Shown piece after piece: positions 35,571 through 44,246 of a DNA stretch of 64,000 nucleotides; positions within the stretch are counted from its first letter, which is position 1; each line of letters starts with the position of its first letter. Under the pieces are notes generated by a model. The model ran no database searches. It had not been told where the DNA came from and saw only the letters and a program-made list of their open reading frames with translations. This DNA comes from Methylocystis bryophila. Lineage in GTDB: Bacteria; Pseudomonadota; Alphaproteobacteria; Rhizobiales; Beijerinckiaceae. Where the stretch lies: contig NZ_AP027149.1 in the NCBI RefSeq assembly GCF_027925445.1, positions 3,174,501-3,238,500 of the forward strand, given 5' to 3'. A program made the translations under genes and the position numbers.

Positions 35571-35625
35571 TTAGAGCGCGATTTGCGCAAAAAACCGGTT
35601 CCCACTTTTTCGCATCGCGCTCTAG
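35571..35625. repeat. Family C intergenic palindrome (copy C1)
   Basis: Outer arms agagcgcgat and atcgcgctct enclose ttgcgcaaaaaaccggttcc and cactttttcgc. This matches an element I recall as abundant between genes of Rhizobiales. A partial second copy, C2, ends at 35896. Confidence 0.8.
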
Positions 35626-35854
35626 CCGCCGCCCCCGCTTTTTTCAGGCGCCGTATTTTGTGACGCGCCCAGCACGGGTGTAGCGGATCTGTCTTGCACG
35701 GTTGAGGAAGCCTCGAGAGGCGGGGCGCGCGCAGGCGCCATTTTCTTGCGCTTTCAAATGAAGTCGGTCGCGAAAAAACCGCCCTGGATCACGTTGCGCT
35801 CGGGCGGATCGCCCGAGCGCAGCAATATGATCGACGGGCGCCAGCGAGAGCGCG

Positions 35855-35896
35855 CGCAGAGAAAAACTCGCTCTCGATTTTCGAACCGCGCTCTAG
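35855..35896. repeat. Partial family C repeat (copy C2) overlapping a gene end
   Basis: The text gagaaaaactcgctctcgat followed by cgaaccgcgctctag matches the right part of C1 with changes. Its terminal CTAG (35893-35896) contains the TAG stop of the binding-protein gene on the minus strand. The gap 35486-35892 holds only B2, C1 and this copy, with no gene. Confidence 0.6.
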
Positions 35897-36819
35897 CTCA
35901 GCGAATAGCAGTAGGATTTGATAATCGCCTGCCCCGTGGCGCTCTGCAGGAAGGTGAGGAAGTCGGCCAGCTCCGTTCCCGCGGCGGATGAGGTGATGGT
36001 GATCGCCCATTGCTTGATCGGACCGTTAACATAAGGGCCCGCAGCCGGGTAAGTATAATGGTATCCGGTGAAGGTTTTCACGCCGGAGGTGTTCGCCTTA
36101 CAGATGGAGGATTGAGCGACGAATCCCGACTGATAGGCGCCGCTCTTGATCGCCGAATAGGTCAGGCTGATGTTGCTTTGCGTGTAAAGCCCTTCGGTCG
36201 GCGCTTGCACCAAGCAATTGGGGTTGCTTGTCCCGCTATTCGGGTCGGGACAGGCGGCTTTCGGGTCTCCGGAGCGAGGAAGGGACCAAGGCGAGTAGGC
36301 CAGAACCTGTTGCGCCGCGTAACCGTAAGGAGCTTTGGTCGGATCCGCGATGACGATGGACGGGCTAAAAGGAACCGTGGTGGGAAGGCCGCTCGCGACG
36401 CTTGCGAGCGTGGGCGACCACAATTCCAATACGCCGACGGCGTAAAGAAACGGCGAGCCCGAGCCGCAGCCATGAGTGGATGAAGGAACGCATGTTCCGG
36501 CCGCTCCGAGAGACGTCAGATAGGAAGAAGTGGTGAGAGCGTTCGCGCGCGTTGCGTCCGCCGACAGAAACAGGTCGTAGGCCGTTGTCTTGTTTTGGAT
36601 CGCCGTCAGCAAGGTCGCAGAACTGTCCGCGGTGAAGGTGACATTGTAGCCCTTGCTCGGATAGGCCAATTTGAACTGTGCGATTAAGGCCGTCATCGCC
36701 CCGGTGAAATTTGCGGCGACAGCGACATTGATCGTAGACCCCGCCATTGCCGGACCACTCATGAAGGTCGCGGTCGCAAGCAGCGATATAGCCAATTTCT
36801 TGCATGTTTTCGTGGACAT
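35893..36819 (-). CDS. ModA-like periplasmic substrate-binding protein (orphan)
   Basis: A 308-aa exported protein; the signal peptide ends near GPAMAG. The N-terminus INVAVAANFTGAMTALIAQF is the classic start of molybdate/tungstate-binding ModA, with FTADSSATLLTAIQNKTTAY DLFLSAD downstream. It departs from ModA by two Cys-containing insertions (AAGTCVPSSTHGCGSGSPF and AACPDPNSGTSNPNCLV) and one more Cys pair near the end. No ABC permease or ATPase gene lies nearby, so it may be a binding or sensor protein for an oxyanion or another ligand. AGGGAA precedes the ATG. Confidence 0.7.
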   Translation of the reverse strand: MSTKTCKKLAISLLATATFMSGPAMAGSTINVAVAANFTGAMTALIAQFKLAYPSKGYNVTFTADSSATLLTAIQNKTTAYDLFLSADATRANALTTSSYLTSLGAAGTCVPSSTHGCGSGSPFLYAVGVLELWSPTLASVASGLPTTVPFSPSIVIADPTKAPYGYAAQQVLAYSPWSLPRSGDPKAACPDPNSGTSNPNCLVQAPTEGLYTQSNISLTYSAIKSGAYQSGFVAQSSICKANTSGVKTFTGYHYTYPAAGPYVNGPIKQWAITITSSAAGTELADFLTFLQSATGQAIIKSYCYSLS

Positions 36820-36926
36820 GAGCTTTTCCCTTATATCGTCCTGAAGAGCGACGGTTCATGAGCGTCGCGTCATTCTTTGCGCGAGACCTGCCGCGCAGCT
36901 CGTGCGGCCAGCGCGCGGGTCTCCGA

Positions 36927-37862
36927 TCAGTTCGTCTTGAGGCAGCTCTGCGCCAAGTCGGTCTTGCCGCCGTTCAGCGTCAACGTCGCGCTCGTCGTCT
37001 TGTCGGTCACCGTCACGCCCGCCTGGCTCAAAAAGCTGATGAAGGCGTTCACGGCATTTTCCGCTTGCGCTGTCCGCGCGACGACCGCCCCATTCGAGAG
37101 TCGGTTGAGCTTGAGGCCGGTCCAGGCGATGGGAGTGATATAGTCGCGGCCAAGAACATATTCGTGGTGATAGCTGCCGCTCTCATAAACTTCCGCGCCC
37201 GTCACATTCGTGCAGATCTGCGACTTGCCGGTGAAGCCGTAGGCGGGGGTTCCGAAGCCGTATTCGACGGCGGACCACGATGAGAGCGCGTCGTCGGTCG
37301 TAATCGGAAGGCTTTTGGCGAGCAGGCGCGGCCAAGCCGCCTTCAGCGTCTCTACGGTCGCGAGTCCGTAAGGATCCAAGGTGACCGGATTGGGAACCGA
37401 AAATGCGCCGGGAAACCAAGGCAGGCCAGCCGACACGTCGATGCTGGCCGAATAAAGCTCAAGCGTGTCCGTGGCGATCCAGAACGGCGAGCCGCCCACC
37501 AAGCTTGCGTGCAGCCCAGCGAGCTGCGCCGGAACAAGCGGCGATTCCGCGATAAATACATCATAGGAACTGCTGGCGTTTCCACCCGCCGCCCCCGCCG
37601 CGACGACGGCGCCTTCGATAGTCGCGGCCGGCGCGCTAACCAGCGTCACCGTATAACAGTCCGCTGGACTATTTGGAGTATAATTCGCTGAATATACCAG
37701 ACTGAAGTCTGAGGTGATATTCGATAGCGTATTTGTTGCGACTGGCGTTGCCGCCACCGTAATATTAGAGGTTGTCGCACAGGTCGCCGCCTGCGCTGAA
37801 GCACAAGCTTGGGCCAGCGCCCAGCCGCTGACCGCGAGTTTCAATAATGTATGCTTTGCCAT
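36927..37862 (-). CDS. Second ModA-like substrate-binding protein, diverged paralogue
   Basis: A 311-aa exported protein from ATG 37862, which has GGGGG upstream; the frame is open to 37928. It is a weak paralogue of the adjacent gene: SNITVAATPVATNTL, SSSYDVFIAESPLVPAQLAG, DPYGLATVETLKAAWPRL and a matching C-terminal half with YGFTGKSQICTNVTGAEVYE aligned to FVAQSSICKANTSGVKTF. Insertions differ. Same strand, with 107 bases between them, so probably one transcript with this gene first. Ligand unknown. Confidence 0.6.
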   Translation of the reverse strand: MAKHTLLKLAVSGWALAQACASAQAATCATTSNITVAATPVATNTLSNITSDFSLVYSANYTPNSPADCYTVTLVSAPAATIEGAVVAAGAAGGNASSSYDVFIAESPLVPAQLAGLHASLVGGSPFWIATDTLELYSASIDVSAGLPWFPGAFSVPNPVTLDPYGLATVETLKAAWPRLLAKSLPITTDDALSSWSAVEYGFGTPAYGFTGKSQICTNVTGAEVYESGSYHHEYVLGRDYITPIAWTGLKLNRLSNGAVVARTAQAENAVNAFISFLSQAGVTVTDKTTSATLTLNGGKTDLAQSCLKTN

Positions 37863-38750
37863 CCACTTACCCCCTGCCTTATTCGTGAGTTTTATTACAC
37901 ACAACTGGATCAGACGCGCATTCGTCAATTTAGTTATTGCCGATCAACCGCGCCCGCCTTCAACTCTACGCCTCCATCACAGCAGACTGCTGCGATATGG
38001 AAATCGACCAACAAGGCGCTTAACACAACAGCGACTTTTGACATCACAAACATATTATTATGTAGCAACAACTGATGACCCATATAACCCATACGACATG
38101 CCCTCACGTAACTATATACTTTATGCACGTGTTTACGCATACGTCAATGCTAGTCTATGAATTATGTTTCAACATATCGCTGTGATATATGGCGCCATTG
38201 CCGTATTTTTTAGCAACCCGTTTGATTTAGCCATATTATATAACGTTTATATATATCGCACAAGGCCAGGCCAGCGCTCGCGCGGGGCGCTTCTTGCGCA
38301 TCCCCTCAATCCATTGCGCGAGCGTCCCCGCCCGAACAGCGACAGATCAGGCGGTCATTGCGGAGCTTGTTTCGAGAGTCGTCGGCCAAGCGAAGCATCA
38401 CATGGCCTTTGTGGCCGCGGGCGAATCGAGCGGCTTGAAACAGCTCGGTCGCGACGATCAGGCCGTCGCGCCCTCATCGGCTCAGAAAGCGAAGAAAAAC
38501 CGCGCAGTCTTAGGATCAAACACTCTGGCGCATCAGCGCCCTCCGCTGGCGCGGCAAGCGACGTTTTATGCTTCAGGAACGGCAAGGGCTCTCGCGCTCT
38601 GCGCCCCTTCCCTGTGCCCCTCTGCCTCTATGGCCACCGGCGGCGACCTTGACGCGATCGCCCGCACGAGCGCGCAGACGGAATCCGGATGGAACGTTTT
38701 GTCCGCTCAAGCGTTGTCCTAAAGTAGTCGTTTGTGCAGCGGGACGTTCC
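37863..38750. other. AT-rich island and low-coding stretch
   Basis: 37863-38270 is strikingly AT-rich compared with its surroundings, with runs such as aacatattattatgtagc and tatataacgtttatatatat. It must contain the promoter of the binding-protein genes. 38270-38750 returns to high GC but shows only short unsupported frames. No repeat family copy is present. It may be a relic of an insertion. Confidence 0.5.
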
Positions 38751-39047
38751 ATGGCCAATTCGGATAATCAGGGCGTTCGGAGTGCGGCGCAGGAAGAAAT
38801 CAACTCCTTTCACGCGTGGATGAGCGAACTAGAACAATGTTTGTTCGGCCAGCCATCCCCTTTGAAGGCCAGGGGTAAGGACGCAGAAAAGCAGCATCAA
38901 CGCCGTCCTTGGTCGGAGGCCAAGCTATTGCTGGCTTCATCATTGTCTCGACCATCAGGCTATCCGCGATCATCGCGGAAACGAGCGCCGATCAGAGCCA
39001 GCGCGGCGGCCGAAATCTCTCGCGCGGCGCTATCCATTCAGCCATGA
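38751..39047 (+). CDS. Doubtful short hypothetical ORF
   Basis: 98 codons from an ATG with GGGACG upstream. The first half, MANSDNQGVRSAAQEEINSF, is protein-like and acidic; the second half is Arg/Ser-rich and may be out of frame or decayed. No family is recognised. The following 210 bases to the immunity gene hold nothing recognisable. Confidence 0.3.
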   Translation: MANSDNQGVRSAAQEEINSFHAWMSELEQCLFGQPSPLKARGKDAEKQHQRRPWSEAKLLLASSLSRPSGYPRSSRKRAPIRASAAAEISRAALSIQP

Positions 39048-39257
39048 GAGTGTTGAGCTGACGGCAAGGAGCATGCCCATAGTCCAGACTGCTGCGCCGG
39101 AACCCTCGCCGACATGCAGCTCATCGCTTTCGTAGCATCATGCTAAAAAACACCGTTGTCCTCAGCGCCAGTTCCTAGCACCCTCTAGGTAGAATGGGGT
39201 CTCGGCGCGCCGCCTGAAGGGCAGACGCGATATCCGTTTCTAATTTGGGGACACAGG

Positions 39258-39755
39258 TTACTCGCAGCGGTCCAGAGCCAGTCTCAGGGCTGCGCCGGCC
39301 ATAGCGGCGTCCGCCGTCTCGGGAATGACGACCGTTCGATCCGGCGGAAGATCCGTCCAATATTCTGGCTTGTCGCGCTTATGCGGGTAGATGGAAGTCC
39401 TCCCTTCGGATCTTTTGGCCCGACACCACTCCATGCTCTTGTATGCTTCACGCTTGGTCCTATAGCCATAGCGACTCATAATATCCTGCTGCCAATCCCG
39501 ATAGCATCGCATGTATCTCTCGGCCTTGAAGAATTCTGGCTCGTCTGGAGGCCAAATGAAACGGCTCCTGCCTAGGGCGTCCAGCAGCGCCCGCCCTAGC
39601 TCGGCGTCGGAGGCGTCCGGCGCGAGATAGATTACATAGCCGTCGTCTTCGCGCGCGATAAGGCTGTATCCGGACAACGGCTCGACGGAAATGAATCGTT
39701 CCGTCCGATGGATGTCGGCGCACTGCCTGGACGGCAAGATTCCTGTCCGGCTCAT
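39258..39755 (-). CDS. CDI-type immunity protein
   Basis: A 165-aa soluble protein. The text ERFISVEPLSGYSLIAREDD, YRTKREAYKSMEWC and PDRTVVIPETADAAMAGAAL matches, from memory, the contact-dependent growth inhibition immunity family that pairs with CdiA nuclease tails. It would bind and neutralise the toxin encoded directly upstream. Its ATG at 39755 overlaps the toxin stop as ATGA, with GAGGAT upstream, so translation is coupled. The frame extends to 39830 inside the toxin gene. Confidence 0.8.
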   Translation of the reverse strand: MSRTGILPSRQCADIHRTERFISVEPLSGYSLIAREDDGYVIYLAPDASDAELGRALLDALGRSRFIWPPDEPEFFKAERYMRCYRDWQQDIMSRYGYRTKREAYKSMEWCRAKRSEGRTSIYPHKRDKPEYWTDLPPDRTVVIPETADAAMAGAALRLALDRCE

Positions 39756-41080
39756 TCTCTGATCCTCGTGATCACAATCGAAACACCACGATCTCTGCCG
39801 TAGCGTTTCGCCCGTTGGAGATACTGCCACTGTGTTGGCGATGTATATTCGGAGATCGCGAGCTGAATTGTCTTCGAGCGGATGTCCGACGGATCTAAGT
39901 CAGCGCCCACGCGAGGCTCATAGTCCGCTGCAGCATCGACGTACCCCTTCAGTTTCTGGTAGATCCTCTCGGGCTTCTTGATGTAGCTCACGCTCAGCGT
40001 GTTCAGCGTCTTGGCGCTTATGGCTTCTTGAGTTGTCAGGTTAAAATGATCAAATGCCTTGGCGTTCGGCGCCAAATTTACAGCGTCAGGATTCTCTTTG
40101 CCGACATAGAGCTCCCAGCCCTCGCCCTGTTCCTTGACGCCTTTCCCCCAGACGATCCCAGCTTCACGATTGTTGACGACGCCGCCGATTCCTTCGATCT
40201 CTCTCGGCGCTTCGACGCGCGCGCCCGGCGTGCTTTCGAAGTTCGGCTTTGTCGACGGGCGGATGCGCGGCGGAAGATTGTCGAAAGCCCAGACCGCCCC
40301 GCCCACGTCCACCATCGACCGGGGCAACTCGCCCGCCCGGGCGATTCCGCCATTTATCGCGCCCTGGTAGAGGGTGAGGGCGGCAGAAAGAAGGTTCGCG
40401 TGCGCCGTCGCAGGCTTGTAGTCATAGTCGAGCCAGAATGACAGGCGATCCTGAAGAAAGGCGTATTCTGCAAGGGCGCGCTCCCGCTCGGCGGGCGAGA
40501 AGCTGCGACCTTCCCGCCCCAACCGATCGCCAAATTGGATAACCTCCTTCGCAAAATCGACCGGCCCCAGCTCGTCGTATTTTCTCTCGAACGCCTGCTC
40601 ACGGGTGTCCGCTGCATCCCCCGACACGCCAGAGACGGCAAGCTTGGGCGGCCCACGCCGGTCCGCAGCGCTCTCCGCGGTCGCCGCACTCGCCGGCCCG
40701 GCGACTCCGCCGCTGGTCCAACGGCCATGCCAGTCCCTCGGCTCGTCAGGATCATATTTGGCCAGCTTTTTCTCCGCATTCGCGAGCCGCGCGGCCGCCT
40801 CCCGGCTCAGCTCCGGCGCCCGCGCCAGGACCGCAGCAATGTTGGCATGCGCGAAATCTCCTCGATTGAGCGCTTGAGCGATCAGCCCAAACTCGACTGC
40901 AGCCGGGTCGGATCCGCGCCGTAAGCCGCCTCGATCAACGAGGCGACCTCGGCAGCCGGCCTCGGTGCAAATCCCGCTTCTGTCTTGTAAAGCAGGGGCA
41001 CGCCAGCAAGCGCCAGGCCCGCGGAAGTGCAGCTCAACCCCAATCCGCCGGGCATTCGTCAATCGGAAGGTTCTGATCAT
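39752..41080 (-). CDS. Polymorphic toxin with CdiA-type nuclease C-terminus, frameshifted 5' end
   Basis: A 442-codon frame. The last ~110 residues (WELYVGKENPDAVNLAPNAK; FDHFNLTTQEAISAKTLNTL; SPTQWQYLQRAKRYG) resemble the endonuclease domain of Burkholderia CdiA toxins, with the E/K nuclease core in AISAKT. The middle has LAKYDPDEPRDWHGRWTSGG, a linker common in rhizobial polymorphic toxins. Residues 1 to about 65 are not protein-like: the natural N-terminus (LAGVPLLYKTEAGFAPR...) is in another frame, 41055-40882, and joins this frame at about 40885. No secretion domain or tpsB lies directly beside it. Either a decayed or a programmed-frameshift gene. Confidence 0.75.
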   Translation of the reverse strand: MIRTFRLTNARRIGVELHFRGPGACWRAPALQDRSGICTEAGCRGRLVDRGGLRRGSDPAAVEFGLIAQALNRGDFAHANIAAVLARAPELSREAAARLANAEKKLAKYDPDEPRDWHGRWTSGGVAGPASAATAESAADRRGPPKLAVSGVSGDAADTREQAFERKYDELGPVDFAKEVIQFGDRLGREGRSFSPAERERALAEYAFLQDRLSFWLDYDYKPATAHANLLSAALTLYQGAINGGIARAGELPRSMVDVGGAVWAFDNLPPRIRPSTKPNFESTPGARVEAPREIEGIGGVVNNREAGIVWGKGVKEQGEGWELYVGKENPDAVNLAPNAKAFDHFNLTTQEAISAKTLNTLSVSYIKKPERIYQKLKGYVDAAADYEPRVGADLDPSDIRSKTIQLAISEYTSPTQWQYLQRAKRYGRDRGVSIVITRIRE

Positions 41081-41369
41081 GCGAAAGTCCCAGATCCGAA
41101 ATTCCTAGGCCTATATGTTCTTCTTTTGTTCCAAAGTCAAGAACAAAAGAAGAACATGTGCTCGGGCGGCTGTAGCTGGGACTCGCCCTTAAGGCTCCCG
41201 GAGCATGTGAGACGGGTCGGTGATGATCGTCGGGCACCGGCCGGAGGGGTTGACGCACGCGATCGCGAGGCGCGCATCATGGGCCACAGGAGGAGCGCCC
41301 TGCTGCGCACACTGGCCGCCTCAGAAGACGGGAAACCGGGGGGATCAACGCGCCAGTCTTGTTCAGAAC

Positions 41370-41445
41370 TGGCGCGCCCAAGGGGATTCGAACCCCTGTT
41401 TTCGCCGTGAAAGGGCGACGTCCTAGGCCTCTAGACGATGGGCGC
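41370..41445 (-). tRNA. tRNA-Glu (anticodon TTC)
   Basis: Read on the minus strand the sequence starts GCGCCCATCGTCTAGAGG and closes with TGGGCGC, discriminator G and an encoded CCA. The anticodon loop is CTTTCAC (anticodon TTC) and the T arm has GGTTCGAATCC. All four arms fold. Length is 76 bases with CCA. Confidence 0.97.
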
Positions 41446-41647
41446 GGGCCGGCCGCGTTGGCGGCGAAGCGCGGCGATCTATAGAGGCGGCGCGTTCCCC
41501 TGACAAGCGTCGGCGCGCGGTCTTCGAGCGGAAGGTTTGCGCCCTGGCGTCCAAATGGCCTAAAGCCTGCTTCTCCTCTCGGGCGCGACGCGAAACAAGC
41601 AAACCGCTTTTTCGCTTAGGGCGCGCTCTTCCTTTCGATCACATTGC

Positions 41648-41677
41648 CTGCGTTCGAGCGGTTCCGCCTGAACGCAG
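41648..41677. repeat. Family B intergenic palindrome (copy B3)
   Basis: Arms ctgcgttcgagcgg and ccgcctgaacgcag. It lies just upstream of the ABC-F gene, so it is not a terminator for that gene. The gap 41446-41709 otherwise holds nothing recognisable. Confidence 0.8.
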
Positions 41678-41709
41678 CGGGATCCAGGGCCGGATCGGCT
41701 CCGAGCGCC

Positions 41710-43590
41710 ATGATCACCATCGAAGCTCTCACCTATCGCCTCGGCGAACGGATTCTCTTCGACAAGGCTTCCGTCGCCTTGCCGCAGCGCGCGCGGGCGG
41801 GCTTCGTCGGGCGCAACGGCGCCGGCAAGACCACCCTGTTCCGAATCATCGCCGGCGAGATCGCCGCGGAAAGCGGCGTCATCTCGCTGCCGCCGCGCGC
41901 GCGTCTCGGGCGCGTCGAGCAGGAGGCGCCCGGCGGCCCCGAGCTCCTCATCGACTTCGTGCTCGCGGCCGACCGCGAGCGCGCCCGCCTCCTGGCGCGT
42001 GCGGAAGAAGCGAGCGACCCTGATGAGATCGGCGAAATCCACGCGAGGCTCTCCGATATCGAGGCCCATGCGGCCCCGGCGCGCGCCGCCGCCATCCTCG
42101 ACGGGCTGGGCTTCGACGCCGAGGCGCAGCGCCGCCCGCTCGCCGAATTTTCGGGCGGCTGGCGCATGCGCGTCGCGCTCGCCGCCGTGCTGTTCTCGCG
42201 CCCGGATCTGCTGCTGCTCGACGAGCCCACAAATTATCTGGATCTCGAAGGGACCCTCTGGCTCGTCGATTATTTGTCCCGCTACCCCTCGAGCGCCATC
42301 GTCATCAGCCATGACCGCGATCTGCTCGACGCGGTGGCGACCCATATCATCCATCTCGACCGGGCGGGCCTGAGCCTCTATCGAGGCAATTATTCCGCCT
42401 TCGAGAAGCAGCGGCGAGAGGCGCAGGCCCTCGCCGCCAAAGCCGGGAAGAAAGACGAGGCGCGACGCAAGAGCCTGCAAGCCTTCGTCGATCGCTTTCG
42501 AGCCAAGGCGACAAAGGCGCGCCAAGCGCAATCTCGGCTGAAGCTTCTCGCGAAGCTGGAGCCGGCGGAGCCGATCGTCGACGCCGAGGTCCTGCCCATA
42601 GAGCTCCCCTCCCCCGAGCGGCCGCTGTCGCCGCCGATCGTCGCGCTCGAGAACGCCAGCGTCGGCTACGGCGAGCGCGTCGTATTGTCGCGCCTTACGC
42701 TCTCGCTCTCCGAGGACGACCGGATCGGACTTCTCGGCGCGAATGGCAACGGCAAGACGACCTTCGCGAAGCTCCTCGCCGGCAGGCTCGAGCCCTCCGC
42801 CGGAAAGGCGGTGCGGGCAGCCAAGCTGACTGTCGGCTTCTTCGCCCAACATCAGCTCGACGACCTCGATCTGGACGCCACGCCCTACGAAGTTTTCGCC
42901 CGCCTCATGCCGAGCGCGTCGCAAGCCAAGGCGCGCGCCGCCGCGGCGCGCTGCGGCTTTTCCGGCGCGCGCGCCGACACGAGGATCGAGCGCCTCTCGG
43001 GCGGAGAAAAGGCGCGGTTGCTCTTGGGGCTGGCCTCTTTCGAAGCGCCGCATCTCCTGATTCTCGACGAGCCGACCAACCATCTCGACATCGACAGCCG
43101 CGCGGCGCTCATCGAAGCCATCAACCAATACGAAGGCGCGGTCGTGCTGGTTTCCCACGATCGCCACCTGCTCGAAGCCTGCGCCGATCGGCTTTGGGTC
43201 GTCGGGAATGGCGGCGTTCGCGTCTTCGACGGCGATCTCGACGATTATGCGCGTCAGGCGCTCGCGCGGACGGGCGCCGACGCGCGGGAGCCGTCGAGCG
43301 CTGCGCCGCGGCGCGCCCAGGGGCAGGAGCCGCGCGCCGACCTTGGCGCCCTTCGCCGCCGTCTCGCCGCCGCGGAGGAAAAAGTCCAAAAACTTTCCGC
43401 TCTCATCGCGCGCGTCGACGCAAAGCTCGCCCATCCGGAGACCTTCGCCAAGAACCCGAAAGAGGCGGCGCAGCTTGCGGCCCAACGCTCCGAATTGGCT
43501 GACGCCTTGGCGGCGGCCGAGGAGCAGTGGCTAGAGGCCGCCGAGCGGCACGAGATCCAGCAAAAAGGTCCGCTCATCACGGGCGCATGA
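41710..43590 (+). CDS. ABC-F family ATPase (Uup/YheS-like)
   Basis: A 626-aa soluble protein with two ABC domains and no membrane segments. Domain 1: Walker A GRNGAGKTT, signature FSGGWRMRVALA, Walker B DLLLLDEPTNYLDLEG. Linker about 230-300 rich in Lys/Arg. Domain 2: GANGNGKTT, LSGGEKARLLLGLA, LILDEPTNHLDID, and VSHDRHL. The C-terminal coiled coil (LRRRLAAAEEKVQKLSALIA) resembles Uup/YheS. ABC-F proteins act on ribosomes, relieving stalling or regulating translation. ATG 41710 gives the canonical N-terminus MITIEALTYRLGERILFDKA. Confidence 0.95.
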   Translation: MITIEALTYRLGERILFDKASVALPQRARAGFVGRNGAGKTTLFRIIAGEIAAESGVISLPPRARLGRVEQEAPGGPELLIDFVLAADRERARLLARAEEASDPDEIGEIHARLSDIEAHAAPARAAAILDGLGFDAEAQRRPLAEFSGGWRMRVALAAVLFSRPDLLLLDEPTNYLDLEGTLWLVDYLSRYPSSAIVISHDRDLLDAVATHIIHLDRAGLSLYRGNYSAFEKQRREAQALAAKAGKKDEARRKSLQAFVDRFRAKATKARQAQSRLKLLAKLEPAEPIVDAEVLPIELPSPERPLSPPIVALENASVGYGERVVLSRLTLSLSEDDRIGLLGANGNGKTTFAKLLAGRLEPSAGKAVRAAKLTVGFFAQHQLDDLDLDATPYEVFARLMPSASQAKARAAAARCGFSGARADTRIERLSGGEKARLLLGLASFEAPHLLILDEPTNHLDIDSRAALIEAINQYEGAVVLVSHDRHLLEACADRLWVVGNGGVRVFDGDLDDYARQALARTGADAREPSSAAPRRAQGQEPRADLGALRRRLAAAEEKVQKLSALIARVDAKLAHPETFAKNPKEAAQLAAQRSELADALAAAEEQWLEAAERHEIQQKGPLITGA

Positions 43591-43836
43591 AGCGTCGACC
43601 GCGACGCTGCGTCCAGACGGATCTTTGGGCGTTCCCGCGGTCCTGACGGGCCATCCCGGGACCCGCTATACATCTGCTCGCGACTAAATCGACGAACGCG
43701 GCGATGAACGAAAAAACCGATCAATTTCTGTCTACTGGCTTCTCCGCGTCATTTCTTTGTCATCGAGCAAGTCCAATGATACAACGATACCTGTCCTTGA
43801 AATCCAAGGACTTATTAAAGGATCGGAGTTAGGTGC

Positions 43837-44241
43837 ATGCACAAGCCGGCTGACGAGTCTCACGCGAACGTCGAAGATTTCGACACCGTGCCGGAGCATG
43901 ATGTGGAAGAGGAACTGAGCCGCGAGGAGACCGACCTGGTCGCGACAATCGCGACTGTCGGCGTGGTCGGCGTCGGCGTTGCGGTGTTGGAAGCTGCGCT
44001 CCTGCCTGGCGTCGCGCTCGGCGTCGCCGCGATGCTCGCACCGAGATTTGTGCCCAAGATCGGCGAAGCGATTGGGCCGATGTTCAAGGAGACGGTGCGC
44101 AACGCCTACAAGCTCGGCCAGAAGACGAAGGAATTCGTCGCTGAGGCCAATGAGCACGTCCAGGACATCGTCGCCGAGGTCGACGCCGAGGCGAAGAGCA
44201 AGGCCGAAGCGCCGGCCAAGGACGCGGCTCCGATCACCTGA
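43837..44241 (+). CDS. DUF5132-type small membrane protein
   Basis: A 134-aa protein. An acidic N-terminus is followed by a hydrophobic stretch ALLPGVALGVAAMLAPRFVP typical of DUF5132, then an amphipathic helix with Lys/Glu/Ala. GGAG precedes the ATG. It is first in a four-gene run with the HMA2-like protein, P-type ATPase and EcsC protein. Unknown function. The Ala/Lys-rich tail resembles the small proteins at 16685-19041 in composition only. Confidence 0.7.
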   Translation: MHKPADESHANVEDFDTVPEHDVEEELSREETDLVATIATVGVVGVGVAVLEAALLPGVALGVAAMLAPRFVPKIGEAIGPMFKETVRNAYKLGQKTKEFVAEANEHVQDIVAEVDAEAKSKAEAPAKDAAPIT

Positions 44242-44246
44242 CGCCG

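Noticed and set aside
41560..43485. 641-codon minus-strand open frame opposite the ABC-F gene
   Set aside because: It is Arg/Glu/Ala-rich with no domain text, and the plus strand encodes a clear ABC-F protein. High GC keeps antisense frames open.
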